From Nitrosomonas communis (GTDB taxonomy: Bacteria > Pseudomonadota > Gammaproteobacteria > Burkholderiales > Nitrosomonadaceae): DNA of 64,000 bases. Of this stretch, positions 54,870 through 64,000 are shown one piece after another. The stretch lies in the NCBI RefSeq assembly GCF_001007935.1, contig NZ_CP011451.1, positions 1,798,001 to 1,862,000 of the forward strand. The letters run 5' to 3'. The notes below the pieces were generated by a model. That model had not been told where the DNA came from and did not search any database. It worked only from the letters and a program-made list of their open reading frames with translations. Every line of letters starts with the position of its first letter. Within the stretch, counting starts at the first letter, position 1. Position numbers and translations under genes: made by a program.

Positions 54870-56198
54870 ATGTCACAAATGACCCCACAGGAAATTGTTC
54901 ACGAATTGGACAAACATATCATCGGCCAAGTTAGCGCCAAGCGCGCCGTTGCGATTGCGCTCAGGAACCGCTGGCGCAGACAGCAAGTGGGTGATCCGCT
55001 GCGGCAGGAAATCACGCCCAAGAATATCCTGATGATTGGTCCCACCGGTGTCGGTAAAACAGAAATTGCGCGACGTTTGGCGAAGCTCGCAGATGCGCCA
55101 TTTATTAAGATAGAAGCGACTAAGTTTACTGAGGTGGGTTATGTTGGGCGCGATGTCGATTCCATCATTCGGGATTTAGTGGAATCCGCTATCAAGCAGG
55201 GACGTGAACGGGAAATCAGAAAAATGCGCCCGATGGCGGAAGATCGTGCTGAAGACCGGATTCTCGATGTATTATTGCCACCTGCGCGCGATCTCGATTT
55301 TCGAGCAGAGAGCGAGGAAAGCAGCGTAACCCGGCAAAAATTCCGCAAAAAATTGCGCGAAGGGGAACTGGATGACAAGGAAATAGAAATAGAAGTTGCT
55401 ATCCCACAGGCGAGCATGGAAATCTTTGCACCACCAGGAATGGAAGAGCTCACGTCACAGATTCAGGGTATGTTCCAGACGATCGGGGGCGGGAAAAAGA
55501 AAACGCGCAAACTCACGATACGTGAAGCCAAAAAAATCCTGGTTGAAGAAGAAGCGGCACGGCTTATTAATGACGAAGAACTGAAGTTGCGTGCGGTGCA
55601 GAATGTCGAGCAGAATGGCATTGTGTTTCTTGATGAAATCGATAAAATCACCAGCCGCTCTGAAACATCAGGCGCTGATGTGTCGCGGCAGGGAGTGCAG
55701 CGTGACTTATTGCCGCTGGTGGAAGGGACTACGATTTCTACCAAGTACGGTATGATCAAAACTGACCACATCCTGTTCATTGCGAGCGGCGCATTTCATC
55801 TCTCCAAGCCTTCCGATTTGATTCCTGAGTTGCAGGGGCGTTTCCCCATTCGGGTTGAATTGGGAAGTCTGAGCGCAGGCGATTTCGAACAGATTCTCAC
55901 CAATACCGATGCTTGTCTGACCAGGCAATATCAGGCGCTGCTGAAAACAGAGGGGATCGAGATGAGTTTTGCCGAGGATGCCATCAAGCGATTGGCGGAA
56001 ATTGCCTATTTTGTCAACGAGAAAACCGAGAATATCGGGGCCAGAAGACTGCATACCGTCATGGAGAAGCTGCTGGAGGAAATCTCTTTCAATGCGAGCA
56101 AGCGCAGCGGCGAAGCGATCGTCATCGATGCGGTTTATGTTGATTCGCGTCTCAAAGAACTCTCTCAAAGTGAGGATTTGGCGAGATATGTACTTTAG
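54870..56198 (+). CDS. hslU: ATP-dependent protease ATPase subunit HslU
   Basis: The 442-aa AAA+ unfoldase starts [17 protein letters not shown]. It has Walker [14 protein letters not shown] (about residues 56-68), the intermediate I domain (about 110-240, charged), Walker [10 protein letters not shown] and sensor-2 region [16 protein letters not shown]. The C-terminal tail ends DLARYVL, close to the canonical tail that docks into HslV. It makes an operon with hslV. Confidence 0.96.
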   Translation: MSQMTPQEIVHELDKHIIGQVSAKRAVAIALRNRWRRQQVGDPLRQEITPKNILMIGPTGVGKTEIARRLAKLADAPFIKIEATKFTEVGYVGRDVDSIIRDLVESAIKQGREREIRKMRPMAEDRAEDRILDVLLPPARDLDFRAESEESSVTRQKFRKKLREGELDDKEIEIEVAIPQASMEIFAPPGMEELTSQIQGMFQTIGGGKKKTRKLTIREAKKILVEEEAARLINDEELKLRAVQNVEQNGIVFLDEIDKITSRSETSGADVSRQGVQRDLLPLVEGTTISTKYGMIKTDHILFIASGAFHLSKPSDLIPELQGRFPIRVELGSLSAGDFEQILTNTDACLTRQYQALLKTEGIEMSFAEDAIKRLAEIAYFVNEKTENIGARRLHTVMEKLLEEISFNASKRSGEAIVIDAVYVDSRLKELSQSEDLARYVL

Positions 56199-56225
56199 AA
56201 ACCTCTAATAGAAAGAGGATGTCTC

Positions 56226-57410
56226 GTGCCAGCACATGAGGTTGTGATACTGAGTGGGGTGCGCACCGCCATCGGGGATTACGGCGGGGCGCTGAAGAGT
56301 GTTGCTCCGGTTACTTTAGCGGCAAAGGTGGTAGGCGAAGCTGTTGCACGCGCGCGTGCTAACCCTGCTGAGGTTGGTCACCTGGTTTTTGGTCAGGTGA
56401 TCCACACGGAAGCACGCGATATGTATCTCGCGCGGGTAGCAGCTCTGCAAGGTGGCTTGCCACAATCCACTGCAGCCCTGACCTTGAATCGAGTTTGTGG
56501 CAGCGGTTTGCAGGCCATTCTATCCGCTGCTCATCTGATCTTGTCAGGCGATACTGAGGCAGCAGTTGCGGGTGGCGTGGAATCGATGAGTCGAGCAGGT
56601 TATCTGTTACCGGCGCTGCGCTGGGGACAGCGTATGAAAGACAGCCAAGCGGTAGATATGATGATCGGCGCTTTGACTGATCCGTTTGATCAAGTTCATA
56701 TGGGTGTGACGGCGGAAAATATCGCTAAGAAATGGGGAATCAGCCGCGAAGAGCAGGATCAAGTTGCCATGGAAAGCCATCGGCGTGCAATCGCTGCCAT
56801 CAAGCAAGGTTACTTCAAAACGCAGATCCTGCCTATCGAAATCCCCAGCCGAGAGGGAATGACGCTGTTCGATACCGATGAACATCCGCGCGAGCAAGTT
56901 AACCTGGAAAAACTGGCTGAGCTTCCCAGCGTCTTTGAGGAAAATGGCACCGTCACCGCAGGCAACGCCTCCGGTATCAATGATGGTGCAGCCGCGATGG
57001 TGCTCATGCATGCTCGAACAGCTGAGCAAAAGAATCTGCATCCGTTGGCGCGTCTCGTTGCTCATGGTTATGCGGGCGTTGATCCAAGCTATATGGGAGT
57101 CGGCCCGGTCCCTGCTGTCAAGCAGGCACTGAAGCGTGCAGGGCTCAAGCTCGCCGATATGGATGTGATTGAATCGAACGAAGCATTCGCTGTGCAAGCC
57201 TGTGCCGTTGCGCGTGAACTCGGATTTGATTCCGCCAAAACGAATCCCAATGGCGGAGCTGTCGCATTCGGACATCCGATTGGCGCAACCGGTTGTATTT
57301 TATCCATCAAGGCGATCTACGAACTGCATCGTACAGGCGGACGCTATGCCCTGGTAACGCTGTGTATAGGCGGTGGGCAAGGGATTGCTGCGATTTTTGA
57401 ACGGCTCTAA
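56226..57410 (+). CDS. acetyl-CoA C-acetyltransferase (thiolase)
   Basis: The 394-aa enzyme starts at GTG 56226. The nucleophile Cys is in NRVCGSGLQAI (about residue 89), with NEAFAVQ, GHPIGATG and a final CIGGGQGIA providing the His and second Cys. This is the biosynthetic thiolase arrangement (two acetyl-CoA to acetoacetyl-CoA), usable in polyhydroxybutyrate synthesis or reversed in degradation. No phaB or phaC lies beside it, so the physiological direction is open. Confidence 0.92.
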   Translation: MPAHEVVILSGVRTAIGDYGGALKSVAPVTLAAKVVGEAVARARANPAEVGHLVFGQVIHTEARDMYLARVAALQGGLPQSTAALTLNRVCGSGLQAILSAAHLILSGDTEAAVAGGVESMSRAGYLLPALRWGQRMKDSQAVDMMIGALTDPFDQVHMGVTAENIAKKWGISREEQDQVAMESHRRAIAAIKQGYFKTQILPIEIPSREGMTLFDTDEHPREQVNLEKLAELPSVFEENGTVTAGNASGINDGAAAMVLMHARTAEQKNLHPLARLVAHGYAGVDPSYMGVGPVPAVKQALKRAGLKLADMDVIESNEAFAVQACAVARELGFDSAKTNPNGGAVAFGHPIGATGCILSIKAIYELHRTGGRYALVTLCIGGGQGIAAIFERL

Positions 57411-57445
57411 TAGCAGCTATCCATGTAACCGTTTATTGAGCAAAC

Positions 57446-58933
57446 ATGTCCCCTTCTTCCCGTCATGATCTGCAAGTATTATTTATTACACCAGAAGTCT
57501 ATCCATTGTGTAAGACTGGTGGCCTGGGTGATGTCAGCGCCGCATTACCGACTGCTTTACGTGAATTTAACGTAGATATACGCTTGTTATTGCCTGGCTA
57601 TCCCGCCGTTATGTCAGGGCTCAAATACAAACGGAAAATCGCCACCTTCAATGATTTCCACCATTTTCCACCTACTACGTTATGGTCAGCTAAACTGTCA
57701 GTCAACTATTCGGAGAATGTACCGGTATATATCATTGACTGTCCCGCGTTGTATCAACGTGAAGGCGGAATTTATCTCGATACCGCTGGGCAAAGCTGGT
57801 CGGACAATGTCTTGCGTTTTGGCGTGCTCTCAAAAATGGGGGCTATTCTATCAAGTGATGCGAGTCCGCTGACTTGGTTTCCTGACATCGTCCATTGCAA
57901 TGATTGGCAAAGTGGGCTCACGCCTGCTTACCTTCATTTTCATCCGGGGAAAAAAGCGGCTAGCATGATGACTATCCATAATCTTGCCTTTCAGGGCTGT
58001 TTTCCGCCAGAAACAGTGGCTCAATTGGGGTTACCAGCCGCCAGTTATAATATGAACGGTGTGGAATATTACGGTAATCTGTCGTTTATGAAGGCTGGGC
58101 TTTATTATGCTGATCGTATTTCGACAGTCAGCCCCAGTTATGCCCGCGAAATCCAGCAGGCGCCGCTTGGGTTCGGTTTGCAAGGATTACTAGCGGCACG
58201 CAGTCAGCATATTGATGGCATCGTCAACGGTATTGATACGATGGAATGGGATCCTGCCACTGATCCTCATCTCAACAAAAACTATTCCAGCAATAACCTG
58301 GCTGCCAAGAAGGCGAACAAGCTTGCGATACAGCAGGTAATGGGGCTGGAGGTCGACAGTGATATTTTGCTGTTTGCCGCTATCAGCCGCTTTACCGAAC
58401 AAAAGGGTTATGATCTCATCCTGCAGATCGCACCGCAGCTCGTGCAGATACCCGCCCAACTGGTATTGCTGGGAAGTGGAAATGCCATGCTGGAAGAGCA
58501 GTTGGTCAGACTGACAGATACTTATCCCGGCAAAATAGCTGCGCACATTGGGTTTAACGAAGCGCTATCTCACCTGATCGAGGGAGGGGCGGACAGCTTC
58601 CTGATGCCGTCGCGTTTTGAACCTTGTGGCCTGAATCAGATGTATAGCCAGCGTTACGGCACACCTCCGCTGGTCCATGCTACCGGTGGGTTGATTGATA
58701 CTGTCGTGGATTGTACTGCGGCTACCCTGGCAGATGGCAGTGCAAGTGGTTTCCAATTCCATGGTATGACGCCGGAGGCATTTCTGGCGGGTATCCAGCG
58801 TGTGGTGATAGCCTACCGGAATAAGCGGGTTTGGCGGCAGCTACAGAAAAATGGCATGAGTAAGGATTTTAGCTGGCGGGCGAGTGCGATGGCATATCGT
58901 GAAATTTATCAGTCATTGCTGGCCCCAGTTTGA
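57446..58933 (+). CDS. glgA: glycogen synthase GlgA
   Basis: The 495-aa GT5 glycosyltransferase elongates alpha-1,4-glucan from ADP-glucose. N-terminal FITPEVYPLCKTGGLGDVSA holds the KTGGL sugar-nucleotide loop; VHCNDWQSGLTPAYL and the C-terminal PSRFEPCGLNQMYSQRYGT are canonical. Length fits GlgA. A glgP-type phosphorylase at 62324 could degrade the polymer, so storage-glucan synthesis and mobilisation are both encoded in this part of the chromosome. Confidence 0.95.
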   Translation: MSPSSRHDLQVLFITPEVYPLCKTGGLGDVSAALPTALREFNVDIRLLLPGYPAVMSGLKYKRKIATFNDFHHFPPTTLWSAKLSVNYSENVPVYIIDCPALYQREGGIYLDTAGQSWSDNVLRFGVLSKMGAILSSDASPLTWFPDIVHCNDWQSGLTPAYLHFHPGKKAASMMTIHNLAFQGCFPPETVAQLGLPAASYNMNGVEYYGNLSFMKAGLYYADRISTVSPSYAREIQQAPLGFGLQGLLAARSQHIDGIVNGIDTMEWDPATDPHLNKNYSSNNLAAKKANKLAIQQVMGLEVDSDILLFAAISRFTEQKGYDLILQIAPQLVQIPAQLVLLGSGNAMLEEQLVRLTDTYPGKIAAHIGFNEALSHLIEGGADSFLMPSRFEPCGLNQMYSQRYGTPPLVHATGGLIDTVVDCTAATLADGSASGFQFHGMTPEAFLAGIQRVVIAYRNKRVWRQLQKNGMSKDFSWRASAMAYREIYQSLLAPV

Positions 58934-58951
58934 TAGCATGTGAAGCGGCTG

Positions 58952-59884
58952 TTACCACGTCTTCTGCTTTTCTGCGGCTGCTATCAGTTTTTGGTAGGTC
59001 GCTAGACGCCGCGCATGAATGTTTCCTTCCTGAGCTGCGAGCAATAAGGCGCAATCCGGTTCTGTCATGTGCCGGCAATTGCTGAACCGGCATTGCCCAA
59101 GATAGGGGTAGAATTCAACGAAACCGCCTACCAGCTCACTGTTATCAATATGATGTAAGCCAAATTCCTGCAGACCGGGCGAGTCAATGATGGCACTGTC
59201 CAAATCAAGATGATAAAGGCGCGTGTGTGTCGTGGTATGGCGCCCGCTATCGAGGGCAGTGGAAATTTCCATCGTGGTGCGTTTGGCACCCGGCATCAAT
59301 GCGTTGATGATGGTTGATTTCCCCATACCGGACTGGCCAGTCAGCACACTGGTGTGACCATGCAGATAAGGTCGAAGTGGTTCGATATTTTGAGTAGCAC
59401 TGATAGTCAAAACCGGGTAGCCCAGCGAACTATAAAACGATAACGTAGCCGCTGCTGTGCGGGCCTGTTCGAGCAAATCAGCTTTGTTGAGTACGATGAG
59501 CGCTTTGATCCGCTGATTCTCAGCTGCGATCAGACAACGATCGATTAATTCTTCGCTGAAAGTCGGTACCACAGCCACTACGATGATAAGCTGAGTGACG
59601 TTGGCGGCAATCAGTTTCTGACGAAACGCATCGCTGCGATAGAGCAAGCTTGAGCGTGATAACACAGTTTCTATCACGCCTTGGCCCGAGGTGGTAGGAA
59701 GGATTTTAACCTGATCCCCGCAGGCAATGCCGCCTTTTTTGCCGCGCATAACGCACGTTAACAATGCTCCATCGCTTGTTTGGACGCCATACTGCCTGCC
59801 GTAGTTAGCAATGACCTGGCCTATCATTGGTTGAGTAAGTTTTGTCTTAGAAGGAGACTTTGAGCTCAAATTTTGAATAGCCAA
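58952..59884 (-). CDS. rsgA: ribosome small-subunit maturation GTPase RsgA
   Basis: The 310-aa circularly permuted GTPase checks 30S maturation. After an OB-fold N-terminus come, in permuted order, VLNKADLLEQA (G4), LTGQSGMGKSTIINALMPG (G1) and IIDSPGLQEFGL (G3), then a zinc knuckle CRFSNCRHMTEPDC. All elements are present. The gene is leftward, convergent with glgA, and its start overlaps the 3' end of phhB by 19 bases. Confidence 0.95.
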   Translation of the reverse strand: MAIQNLSSKSPSKTKLTQPMIGQVIANYGRQYGVQTSDGALLTCVMRGKKGGIACGDQVKILPTTSGQGVIETVLSRSSLLYRSDAFRQKLIAANVTQLIIVVAVVPTFSEELIDRCLIAAENQRIKALIVLNKADLLEQARTAAATLSFYSSLGYPVLTISATQNIEPLRPYLHGHTSVLTGQSGMGKSTIINALMPGAKRTTMEISTALDSGRHTTTHTRLYHLDLDSAIIDSPGLQEFGLHHIDNSELVGGFVEFYPYLGQCRFSNCRHMTEPDCALLLAAQEGNIHARRLATYQKLIAAAEKQKTW

Positions 59885-60204
59885 TCAATTTTGGCAGCAC
59901 AAATAAAATCATTTTCCGACAATCCATCGATCGCATGCGTCATGTATTCGACCTGACACTTGTTATAGCCTACTGTCATGTCGGGGTGGTGATCCTCACG
60001 GTGGGAAAGCCATGCCACCGCATTCACAAATGCCATGGTTTGATAGTAATTTTTGAATTCAAAGGTTTTGCTGATTTTATTAGTCATCAGCGACCATCCT
60101 TCCAGCTGTTGCATTAATTTATTTGCTTCCTCTGCAGTAAGAGGAGGCACACCCCCTTCGCAGGGTTTGCATTGCTTGTTCGTTAGCTCACAGATATCAG
60201 CCAT
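59866..60204 (-). CDS. phhB: pterin-4a-carbinolamine dehydratase
   Basis: The 112-aa product has the family signature: LEGWSLMTNKISKTFEFKNY, AWLSHREDHHPDMTVGYNKC with the active-site His cluster, and VEYMTHAIDGLSENDF. It recycles the pterin cofactor of aromatic amino-acid hydroxylases, and may have other roles where no hydroxylase exists; none is visible nearby. It sits between an M48 protease gene and rsgA on the same strand, overlapping rsgA. Confidence 0.93.
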   Translation of the reverse strand: MADICELTNKQCKPCEGGVPPLTAEEANKLMQQLEGWSLMTNKISKTFEFKNYYQTMAFVNAVAWLSHREDHHPDMTVGYNKCQVEYMTHAIDGLSENDFICAAKIDWLFKI

Positions 60205-60212
60205 AAATACCT

Positions 60213-61469
60213 CTATACGGAAATAAATTTCTTGAGATGGGCAACCCGAATCGCAGCGGGAGGATGGGAGTCATAAAAAGTGGAATGGACTGGATCAGGG
60301 GTGAGCGTTGCTGCATTATCCTGATAAAGCTTCACTAACGCTTGAATCAAATCAGCGGCTGAAGCATTTTGTGCCGCATATTCATCTGCTTCAAATTCAT
60401 GTTTGCGCGAATATAAGCTGGACAGCGGTTGCAGTAAAAAGGTAAAGACGGGCATCACGAGAAAAAATAGTAGCACCGCCATTGCGTTGGAAGGAACGGA
60501 TGGGACAGTCACGCCTAATCCTTGATAGAACCAGTTCTGCTGCATCAAATAACCTAATAGCCACAAAAAGGCCAGACTGACGATGAATGACCAGACAATG
60601 CGTTTGATGACGTGGTGGCGTTTGAAATGGCCAAGCTCGTGAGCGAGGATAGCTTCTATTTCTGATGGTTCCAGGCGTGACAATAATGTATCGAAAAATA
60701 CAATTCGTTTCGTTTTGCCAAAGCCGGTAAAATAGGCATTACCATGACTGCTGCGGCGTGACCCGTCCATGACAAATAAACCACTTGATTCAAAACCACA
60801 CTTATACAAAAGCTGCTCGATCCGCTCTTTGAGAGAAGCGTCTTGTAATGGCGAAAATTTGTTGAACAGCGGCGCGATCCAGGTTGGATAAATAGCCAGG
60901 AGGAAGAGATTGAAAGCGACCCATGCCAGCCAGGCATAAAACCACCAACTCTCACCCATTTTCTCCATCAGCCATAACATGACGAATAATAAGGGTGCAC
61001 CCAGCACAAAGCCTAATGTATATTGTTTGATCAGATCAGCAAAAAACATAGCCGGTGTCATCTTGTTAAAGCCAAATTGCTGTTCAATAACAAAAGTCCG
61101 GTAATAACTGAATGGAATTTCAATCACACTTAACAGTAAAACCGTGCTGATAATGAGCGCCATGCCATGAGGGATCGGATCGGTAAACCAGTTCGCCCAG
61201 AAACTTGCAAGGACATTGAGTCCCCCTCCCAGCGTGAGCATCAATAATAGAAGAACATGGGTAAAGGTGCTGGGAAAACTGAGGCGGGTTCTAGCGCAAG
61301 TATAATCAGCCGCTTTTTGATGAGCGGCAAGATCAATTTGTGAGGCAAAATCTTGCGGAACCTGGTTGCGATAAGCACGGATATGACGGATATGGCGGAT
61401 CGCTAACCATAGTTGAGTAACAGTGGTCAGTAATAATGCAGTAATAAATACAGCAGTAAAAGTTTGCAT
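60213..61469 (-). CDS. M48-family (Ste24-like) membrane metalloprotease
   Basis: The 418-aa product starts at ATG 61469 (an ATG 12 codons upstream is possible). Multiple membrane helices surround a zinc site: ILAHELGHFKRHH (HExxH) and EFEADEYAAQ with the third ligand. The full-length Ste24/CAAX-protease architecture, with an N-terminal helical domain, is clear. In bacteria such proteins process or degrade membrane proteins; a prenylated substrate is not expected. It is followed 9 bp later by phhB. Confidence 0.9.
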   Translation of the reverse strand: MQTFTAVFITALLLTTVTQLWLAIRHIRHIRAYRNQVPQDFASQIDLAAHQKAADYTCARTRLSFPSTFTHVLLLLMLTLGGGLNVLASFWANWFTDPIPHGMALIISTVLLLSVIEIPFSYYRTFVIEQQFGFNKMTPAMFFADLIKQYTLGFVLGAPLLFVMLWLMEKMGESWWFYAWLAWVAFNLFLLAIYPTWIAPLFNKFSPLQDASLKERIEQLLYKCGFESSGLFVMDGSRRSSHGNAYFTGFGKTKRIVFFDTLLSRLEPSEIEAILAHELGHFKRHHVIKRIVWSFIVSLAFLWLLGYLMQQNWFYQGLGVTVPSVPSNAMAVLLFFLVMPVFTFLLQPLSSLYSRKHEFEADEYAAQNASAADLIQALVKLYQDNAATLTPDPVHSTFYDSHPPAAIRVAHLKKFISV

Positions 61470-61517
61470 AGTCAAAATAGCATAGAAAATATAATCGATT
61501 AACACTCAAACCTTGTG

Positions 61518-61589
61518 AAAACGAGCGTAGCAAGTTTCGCTAAAACGAGCGCAGCACACTTTGCTAAAACACGCACAAAACAAGTTTTA
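61518..61589 (+). repeat. three imperfect 24-bp tandem repeats
   Basis: Units begin AAAACGAGCGTAGC (61518), AAAACGAGCGCAGC (61542) and AAAACACGCACAAA (61566), each exactly 24 bp and decaying in similarity rightward. They lie in the divergent gap between the M48 protease gene and orn, so could act as iterated binding sites or be simple slippage products. Confidence 0.7.
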
Positions 61590-61741
61590 ACAAAATAAAA
61601 GAAAAGTCACAATAAAAAACGCAATTATTGGAACACAGCCGTGCTGATTTGTTCACAAATACTTACCCTTCACTAAACATTAAGTGACGGATAGTTTTCA
61701 ATATGACAAAATCAATCTCTTAAAATTCAAGAAAACGCATT

Positions 61742-62287
61742 ATGGCACAAGATAGCAATAACCTCATCTGGATCGATATGGAAATGACCGGCCTGAATCC
61801 TGATAGCGATCGTATTATTGAAATCGCTCTGGTCGTGACCGACTCACAACTCAATGTGGTAGCCGAAGCCCCGGTATTAGTGGTGTCACAACCGATCGCT
61901 ATACTGGACGGTATGGATAAATGGAATCAATCGACTCATGCTAAATCTGGACTGATTGATAAAGTTAAAGCTTCTAAGATGACAGAAATGCAAGCTGAGG
62001 AAACTATGCTCGCTTTTTTGCAAAATCATGTTCCGCCAGCAACCTCACCAATGTGTGGGAATTCAATTTGCCAGGATCGACGCTTCCTTGCTCGCGCCAT
62101 GCCACAGCTGGAAGCGTATTTCCATTACCGTAATCTGGATGTCAGCACGATTAAGGAGTTGGCGAAACGCTGGAAACCTGAAATCATGGCTGGGTTGAAT
62201 AAAGAAAGTAAGCACGAAGCGCTAGCAGATATTTATGATTCAATTAAAGAATTAAAATATTATCGTGAGCATTTTATCAGCGCTTAA
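61742..62287 (+). CDS. orn: oligoribonuclease
   Basis: The 181-aa DEDDh exonuclease degrades 2-5-nt RNAs and pGpG, finishing mRNA and c-di-GMP turnover. Motifs: [20 protein letters not shown] (I), [16 protein letters not shown] (II) and [20 protein letters not shown] (III). Length is typical. It is essential in many proteobacteria. A glgP-like gene follows 36 bp downstream. Confidence 0.96.
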   Translation: MAQDSNNLIWIDMEMTGLNPDSDRIIEIALVVTDSQLNVVAEAPVLVVSQPIAILDGMDKWNQSTHAKSGLIDKVKASKMTEMQAEETMLAFLQNHVPPATSPMCGNSICQDRRFLARAMPQLEAYFHYRNLDVSTIKELAKRWKPEIMAGLNKESKHEALADIYDSIKELKYYREHFISA

Positions 62288-62323
62288 TAGTCTCAGTATT
62301 TATCTCGGCAAGGAGAGCATTCA

Positions 62324-64000
62324 ATGATTAATAAAACAACCTTTACTGTCACTGTTAATCCCAAAATACCGGCTCGGCTATCGCGCATGGAAGAATTAGC
62401 CAATAATCTTAGATATAGCTGGGACCGTGAGACACGTAGTTTGTTTTCTCGTATTGATCCCCGCTTGTGGGGAGCAGCCGGGCATAATCCTAAGGCTTTT
62501 CTCAGGCGAGTCGATGAGTCGTTACTGCACAAGGCTGCATCTGAACGAACATTTCTATCCAGTTATAACAGCGTGCTGTCATCTTATGATGCGTATCATG
62601 CGGAACCCTTACAGTACGACCATATCGAAGGCTTCAGCCCACCTGACCGGATTGCCTATTTTTGCTTCGAATTTGGTTTTCATGAAAGCCTTCCAGTTTA
62701 TTCTGGCGGGCTCGGTATTCTGGCTGGAGACCACTGCAAGGCAGCAAGCGATTTGCGTTTGCCATTGGTTGCAGTCGGATTGTTATACCGCCAAGGCTAT
62801 TTCTTCCAGACCATCGACGCCCAAGGTAATCAGCAAGCAATTTATACTGATTCAGATTTTGAAGTTCTGCCGGTGAAGCCGGCTTTACATGATGATGGCT
62901 CAGAAGTCCATATACAAATAGCCTTGCCGGGACGTAATGTAATGGTAAAAGTCTGGCGGACTATCATCGGCCACGTCAACTTGTATTTGCTGGATACGGA
63001 TTTACCGGAAAACCCTGAACATGACCGCTTGATCACCCATCAGCTTTATGGCGGAGATAAAAATATGCGGATCGAGCAGGAAATCCTTTTAGGGGTTGGT
63101 GGAGTCCGTGCGTTACAGAAAATGGGGATTAAACCAACCGTATGGCATAGTAATGAAGGGCATGCAGCCTTTATGATGCTGGAACGGGCACGCAATCTGG
63201 TGCAGCAGGGACTGGATTTTGCCAGTGCAATGGAGACAGTAGCTGTCAATACCATCTTTACTACGCATACCGCTGTACCTGCAGGACATGATCACTTCTC
63301 CAGAGCTATCATGCATGACTATTTTGCTGAATTTTGTCATGACTTGAAGATCTCCTGGGAAGAATTTATGGCATTGGGACATATGCCAGGTAGTGATGAC
63401 TTCAACATGACCACGTTGGCTATCCATATGTCACGCACGCATAATGGAGTTAGCAAGATACATGGCGATGTCTCCGCCCGTATTTGCCGCGATCTCTGGC
63501 CCCAAATTGAGCCAGAGGAAAATCCAATCACTTATATCACCAATGGCGTGCATGTCCCCACTTTTTTAGCGCAGGAATGGTCGAATTTATTTTATCGATA
63601 TCTGGGCTATGAATGGCGCGACAAAATGTGTGACATTGAATTCTGGTCACGTATTGATATGATTCCTGATCATTTGTTCTGGAGTGCGCGGCAGACATTA
63701 AAATCACAAATGTTCTACGGTATTCGTGCCCGCCTGACCGAGCAGAATAGACGCAATCGCGGCTCGGAGACGCATCTTGATCGGCTCCTGGAATTGGTTG
63801 ATCCTATCAATCCCAATGTATTGGTATTGGGCTTTGCGCGTCGCTTTGCAACCTATAAGCGTGCAGCCTTGTTATTCGAGAATCTCGACTGGTTAAGAAA
63901 AATCCTGCTTGACCCAGAGCGACCAGTATTACTCGTTTTTGCTGGCAAGGCACATCCCGCGGATATTCCTGGCCAGGATTTGATTCGAAGAGTTAGCCAG
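62324..64000 (+). CDS. glgP: alpha-glucan phosphorylase (GlgP, TIGR02094-like), 5' part, runs off the window
   Basis: From ATG 62324, after AAGGAGAG (62310-62317), 559 codons stay open to the right edge. Motifs: NNLRYSWDRETRSLF, YFCFEFGFHESLPVYSGGLG, LAGDHCKAASDL, VWHSNEGHAAFMMLER and TTHTAVPAGHDHF, then FARRFATYKRAALLF. This is the shorter glycogen/starch phosphorylase type, which releases glucose-1-phosphate. The PLP-binding Lys block should lie beyond 64000 and is not seen. With glgA it supports a glucan storage cycle. Confidence 0.93.
   Translation, partial: MINKTTFTVTVNPKIPARLSRMEELANNLRYSWDRETRSLFSRIDPRLWGAAGHNPKAFLRRVDESLLHKAASERTFLSSYNSVLSSYDAYHAEPLQYDHIEGFSPPDRIAYFCFEFGFHESLPVYSGGLGILAGDHCKAASDLRLPLVAVGLLYRQGYFFQTIDAQGNQQAIYTDSDFEVLPVKPALHDDGSEVHIQIALPGRNVMVKVWRTIIGHVNLYLLDTDLPENPEHDRLITHQLYGGDKNMRIEQEILLGVGGVRALQKMGIKPTVWHSNEGHAAFMMLERARNLVQQGLDFASAMETVAVNTIFTTHTAVPAGHDHFSRAIMHDYFAEFCHDLKISWEEFMALGHMPGSDDFNMTTLAIHMSRTHNGVSKIHGDVSARICRDLWPQIEPEENPITYITNGVHVPTFLAQEWSNLFYRYLGYEWRDKMCDIEFWSRIDMIPDHLFWSARQTLKSQMFYGIRARLTEQNRRNRGSETHLDRLLELVDPINPNVLVLGFARRFATYKRAALLFENLDWLRKILLDPERPVLLVFAGKAHPADIPGQDLIRRVSQ

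Noticed and set aside
1..64000. CRISPR arrays
   Set aside because: No series of evenly spaced direct repeats with unique spacers was seen; the only regular tandem repeats are the three 24-bp units at 61518, which have no spacers.

Overview
The window looks like part of the chromosome of a betaproteobacterial ammonia oxidiser of the Nitrosomonas type. This is inferred from the gene content (a malate-CoA ligase/malyl-CoA lyase cluster, homospermidine synthase, DUF3460, a cupredoxin/DUF411/cytochrome c trio, glgA and glgP, an mnmG-rsmG-parA-parB operon with a parS site), not from an rRNA or amo gene, neither of which is present. Most of the sequence is ordinary housekeeping DNA, broken by one long accessory region (about 26.4-38.3 kb) and one unstable region (about 44-54 kb).

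Layout. 1-7.5 kb: the 5' part of a damaged capA-like gene, a 140-bp MITE-like element, cutA-dsbD-tlpA-like-DUF2784, ttcA, and a copper-flavoured trio. 7.6-16.4 kb: tRNA-Arg(CCG), a CorC/HlyC-type transporter, homospermidine synthase, then a perfect parS followed by mnmG-rsmG-parA-parB and an ADP-ribosylglycohydrolase. 16.4-17.5 kb carries no gene but has two inverted copies of a dispersed ~90-bp repeat. 17.5-26.4 kb: mcl-mtkA-mtkB, a UPF0114 protein, then the leftward genes pncC, pgpA, thiL, nusB, ribH, ribBA and ribE.

26.5-36.5 kb is the most unusual intact region: five rightward genes behind a near-perfect sigma-54 promoter with a perfect 24-bp palindrome upstream. Products are an acidic-leader protein with a glycine-rich bacteriocin-like core, a HEVGH metalloprotease-like protein, a large unknown, and two proteins sharing acidic N-termini and a CxCP/HG plus peptidoglycan-binding module; the largest (1024 aa) also has a possible caspase-like His/Cys pair. 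Phage-like relics, an amidohydrolase clipped by an IS630 element, and a sigma-54 activator with a degenerate receiver domain follow. I propose that the activator controls the cluster.

40.5-44 kb: typA, an FrnE-like DsbA protein and a secreted tectonin-type propeller. 44-49.6 kb: an ornithine-decarboxylase-type gene whose 3' part, with flanking repeats and a hicB antitoxin relic, is tandemly duplicated; each copy is broken at the same codon region by a different insertion sequence (IS630 family, ISAzo13 family). 49.7-53.8 kb: a leftward type III CBASS anti-phage operon (CD-NTase, HORMA protein, TRIP13-like ATPase, a SLOG plus deoxyribosyltransferase-like putative effector, a DEDDh exonuclease), whose CD-NTase is frameshifted by a 10-bp near-perfect tandem duplication. 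54.3-64 kb returns to housekeeping: hslVU, thiolase, glgA, rsgA, phhB, an M48 protease, orn, and the 5' part of glgP running off the window.
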